64,000 nucleotides of DNA from Paramesorhizobium deserti (GTDB lineage: Bacteria > Pseudomonadota > Alphaproteobacteria > Rhizobiales > Rhizobiaceae), in assembly GCF_001558695.1 (NCBI RefSeq), contig NZ_LNTU01000001.1, forward strand, positions 1,054,001 through 1,118,000, in the 5' to 3' direction. Each line of letters starts with the position of its first letter. Position 1 is the stretch's first letter. The notes under the pieces are model-generated. The model did no database searches. It saw only the letters and a program-made list of their open reading frames with translations, and was not told where the DNA came from. Positions 62,139-64,000 of the stretch are shown in pieces. Made by a program: the position numbers and the translations under genes.

Positions 62139-63216
62139 TGTGATTGTTCTCCGGGCGTTCGAGCCAGCGCAGCACGATCGCCTCCTCCGGGGGGAACCCC
62201 TCCGCCGGCTTGCGCATGCGGCGGCGGATCGCGTCCAGTTCGCGGGCGAGCCGGCCATCCTCCCAGGCGGTCATCACAGAGGGATGGATATAGCACTCGC
62301 GGCAGATGGTGCGGGTGTTGCCGAGTTTTGCCGCGACCTGGTCGATGATGCCGTTCATCACCCGAGCGCGCTGGCGTTTCGTCTCCGGCACCTCCGCCTC
62401 AGCAAAGAGGCCGGCCGCCCTCACCGTACCGCCCCATGTCCTGAAATGCTTGGAGCTGAAGGGCGTGCCGGCGGCCTCGCGGATATAGTCGTTGACGTCC
62501 TGCGATGCCACCGAATGGCGATTTCCGTCATCGTCCAGATATTGGAAAAGCCGCTGGTCCGGCAAATCCTGGAGAGCCCGTATCACCCTTGCGATACGGC
62601 GATCGGTGATCCTGAGCTTCCACTCCTTCCCCGATTTGCCGCTGAACTGCAGCCGAAGCGTCGAGCCTTCCAGCTCCACATGCCGCTCGCGCAAGGTGGT
62701 GAGGCCGAAGCTGTTGTTTTCCCTGGCATAGGATGGGTTGCCTATGCGGATCATGGCGCGGTCGAGCAGCCAGACTGCCGCGGCAAGCACACGTTCGCGC
62801 GGCACGCCATGCCGGCGCAGGTCGCAGTCAATCTGCTCGCGCAGCTTCGGCAGCGACCGGGCAAAGGCGGCGAGGCTCGAAAACTTCACCTCGTCGCGAT
62901 AGACGGTCCAGCGGGGGTGGTAGCGATATTGCTTGCGTCCGCGGGCGTCGCGGCCCGTGGCCTGGATATGGCCATTGCTGGCCGGGGAAATCCAGACATC
63001 GGTCCAGGCCGGCGGGATGGCAAGGGCTTTGATGCGCTTCAGCGTCTTCTCGTCGGTCACCTTGCCGCCGTCGGCCCTGATATACCAGAAGCCTTTTCCG
63101 GCGTGCCTGCGCCGGATGCCCGGCTCCATATCGCTGCAATAGACAAGGGAGGCGGCGCGCGCAGCCGCCTCGGCATCCACATATTCATTCTCACCGATTT
63201 CCGTTGCCTTGAGCAC
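62131..63216 (-). CDS. DNA topoisomerase IB
   Basis: A eukaryote-like type IB topoisomerase of 361 residues that relaxes supercoils by nicking one strand. Conserved parts are GKGFWYIRADGGKVTDEKTLKRI, ALAIPPAWTDVWI, GRKQYRYHPRW, SSKHFRTWGGTVRAA, and the nucleophile region ICRECYIHPSV with the active tyrosine. There is no ATG at the natural N-terminus; GGAGG five bases before GTG 63216 marks the start. A consensus EcfG-type promoter ends 36 bases upstream. Confidence 0.92.
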   Translation of the reverse strand: MLKATEIGENEYVDAEAAARAASLVYCSDMEPGIRRRHAGKGFWYIRADGGKVTDEKTLKRIKALAIPPAWTDVWISPASNGHIQATGRDARGRKQYRYHPRWTVYRDEVKFSSLAAFARSLPKLREQIDCDLRRHGVPRERVLAAAVWLLDRAMIRIGNPSYARENNSFGLTTLRERHVELEGSTLRLQFSGKSGKEWKLRITDRRIARVIRALQDLPDQRLFQYLDDDGNRHSVASQDVNDYIREAAGTPFSSKHFRTWGGTVRAAGLFAEAEVPETKRQRARVMNGIIDQVAAKLGNTRTICRECYIHPSVMTAWEDGRLARELDAIRRRMRKPAEGFPPEEAIVLRWLERPENNHIT

Positions 63217-63251
63217 GTAATCCTCCGAAGCTGAAGCTGCCGCAGGAAGCA

Positions 63252-63276
63252 AACGGGAAAGGGTGCGGCGGGTTCC
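63252..63276 (-). promoter_or_regulatory. EcfG-type promoter for topoisomerase IB
   Basis: GGAAC (63276-63272), 16-base spacer, CGTT (63255-63252). Divergent from the site at 63292, 15 bases away. Confidence 0.72.
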
Positions 63277-63291
63277 ATGCCGGCGAAAACG

Positions 63292-63316
63292 GGAACATGG
63301 AAGCCGCCCGCACGTT
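63292..63316 (+). promoter_or_regulatory. EcfG-type promoter for the 101-aa protein and DUF427 gene
   Basis: GGAAC (63292-63296), 16-base spacer, CGTT (63313-63316), 29 bases before ATG 63345. Confidence 0.72.
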
Positions 63317-63344
63317 GATCCGGCAGCCGAAAGGGGAACCAGCA

Positions 63345-63650
63345 ATGACCGAAATCACACATGAAGAAATCGAGGGGCGGCTGATCGCCCAGCGCGAGGT
63401 GCTGGGCTTCATGCTTGCGATCCTCGCCCGGCGGGAAGGCGCGGGTGATGCGCTCTGGAACGAGCTGGAGGAAAGGGCGACGTTCCAGAACCAGCAGGAA
63501 GATCCCGGCGTTCTGCCGACGCGCGCTTTCGCGGCGGAAGCCGCCATGATGCGCGAATTCAGGTTGATCGTCGACGAGGCCCGGGCGCGTTTCAATGAGG
63601 CCAGAGGGAAAGACCGGAACTATTCGCAGCCGCCCGAATTAGAGGAATAA
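63345..63650 (+). CDS. Small soluble protein of unknown function
   Basis: A 101-residue, mostly helical, charged protein starting MTEITHEEIEGRLIAQREVL, with LGFMLAILARREGAGDALWN and MREFRLIVDEARARFNEARG. There is no signal peptide or membrane helix. GGGG is eight bases before ATG 63345. Behind an EcfG-type promoter and 29 bases ahead of the DUF427 gene, it is probably stress-induced. No family recognised. Confidence 0.78.
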   Translation: MTEITHEEIEGRLIAQREVLGFMLAILARREGAGDALWNELEERATFQNQQEDPGVLPTRAFAAEAAMMREFRLIVDEARARFNEARGKDRNYSQPPELEE

Positions 63651-63679
63651 CGGCGCCGGCAACAATGGAGGGCCGCAAG

Positions 63680-64000
63680 ATGACAGATCCCCAAACGACG
63701 GACAGAATGACGATAAGGGCCCATCAGGGACCGGTCACGGTGCGCTTTCTCGACGTGGTCGTCGCCTCGACGGAGCGGGCAAGGGAATTGTATGAACCCG
63801 GTCACGATCCGGTGCTCTACATCCCCTTCGAGGACGTCTATTTCGTCTATATGCAGAAAACGGACAAGCGGACGGAATGTCCGCGAAAAGGCATCGCCAG
63901 CTATTGGCGGATTGTCGGGCAAGGGCAGGCCGCCGAGAATGCGGTCTGGACCTATGACGATCCCAATCCAGCCGTCGCTTCGCTGAAGGGCCATGCGGCA
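63680..64000 (+). CDS. DUF427 family protein (C-terminally truncated by window edge)
   Basis: The first 107 codons are in the window. The sequence shows the DUF427 pattern: VTVRFLDVVVASTERARELY, DPVLYIPFEDV, the motif TECPRKGIASYWRI, and AVWTYDDPNPAVASLKGHAA. GGAGG eight bases before ATG 63680 supports the start. DUF427 proteins are small cytoplasmic beta-rich proteins of uncertain role. It lies in the same unit as the preceding 101-residue protein. Confidence 0.9.
   Translation, partial: MTDPQTTDRMTIRAHQGPVTVRFLDVVVASTERARELYEPGHDPVLYIPFEDVYFVYMQKTDKRTECPRKGIASYWRIVGQGQAAENAVWTYDDPNPAVASLKGHAA

Overview
The window is a GC-rich, gene-dense chromosomal segment of an alphaproteobacterium, almost certainly order Hyphomicrobiales (Rhizobiales; Rhizobiaceae/Phyllobacteriaceae/Brucellaceae-like). 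Pointers are the long PstC/PstA with N-terminal extensions, PuuD with a fused cytochrome c domain, a Sinorhizobium-type PmtA, the dnaJ-pmtA-pyrF order, rhizobial intergenic palindromes and many sigma-EcfG-type promoters. I cannot name a species. I see no rRNA, tRNA, CRISPR array, insertion sequence or prophage.

Layout. (1) 1-4.1 kb: phosphate uptake operon pstSCA(B) on the minus strand behind a three-repeat Pho box. (2) 4.2-6.7 kb: purine catabolism, puuD-guaD. (3) 6.9-15.2 kb: an aminotransferase and a LysR regulator divergent from an ureohydrolase, a polyamine-type ABC transporter and a nitrilase-family amidase, probably a guanidino-compound utilisation locus. (4) 15.2-24.5 kb: a DUF454 protein, an RlpA-like protein, an ATP-grasp (RimK-like) protein coupled to a GNAT-C39 peptidase fusion, PhaZ, a transglutaminase-like protease, ComM and GshB. 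(5) 24.7-27.9 kb: a De Ley-Doudoroff type galactose/galactonate operon (SDR, DgoK, DgoA, lactonase). (6) 28.5-32.6 kb: dnaJ-pmtA-FMN reductase-histidine phosphatase-pyrF-DUF1330 on the minus strand. (7) 32.8-39.2 kb: gamma-glutamyltransferase, a small exported protein and a 1288-residue glycine-rich autotransporter. (8) 39.4-64 kb: a stress and envelope region with GlsB, MscS, an aldo-keto reductase, the YbhP/YbhN/ClsB-like trio, many small hydrophilic or membrane proteins, a FAD-Rieske oxidoreductase, a PEBP protein, a seven-gene glycosyltransferase/nucleotide-sugar operon, a TIGR02587/TIGR02588 membrane pair, a Zn-dehydrogenase plus Gfo/Idh pair, topoisomerase IB and DUF427.

The most striking signal is in region 8. 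At least 13 transcription units there start 25-90 bases downstream of GGAAC-N16/17-(C/G/T)GTT, the promoter form of the alphaproteobacterial general stress response sigma factor (EcfG/RpoE2). Several sites are divergent pairs and one is a true palindrome. The 24 kb therefore look like a stress-response island that includes a glycan cluster of unknown product. The other candidate for an under-described system is the ATP-grasp/GNAT-C39 pair at 16.5-19.1 kb, whose peptidase C-terminus runs through a palindromic repeat.

Starts were chosen by ribosome binding sites and overlaps with neighbours; many longer open frames were trimmed. Functions come from motifs read by eye, without database searches.
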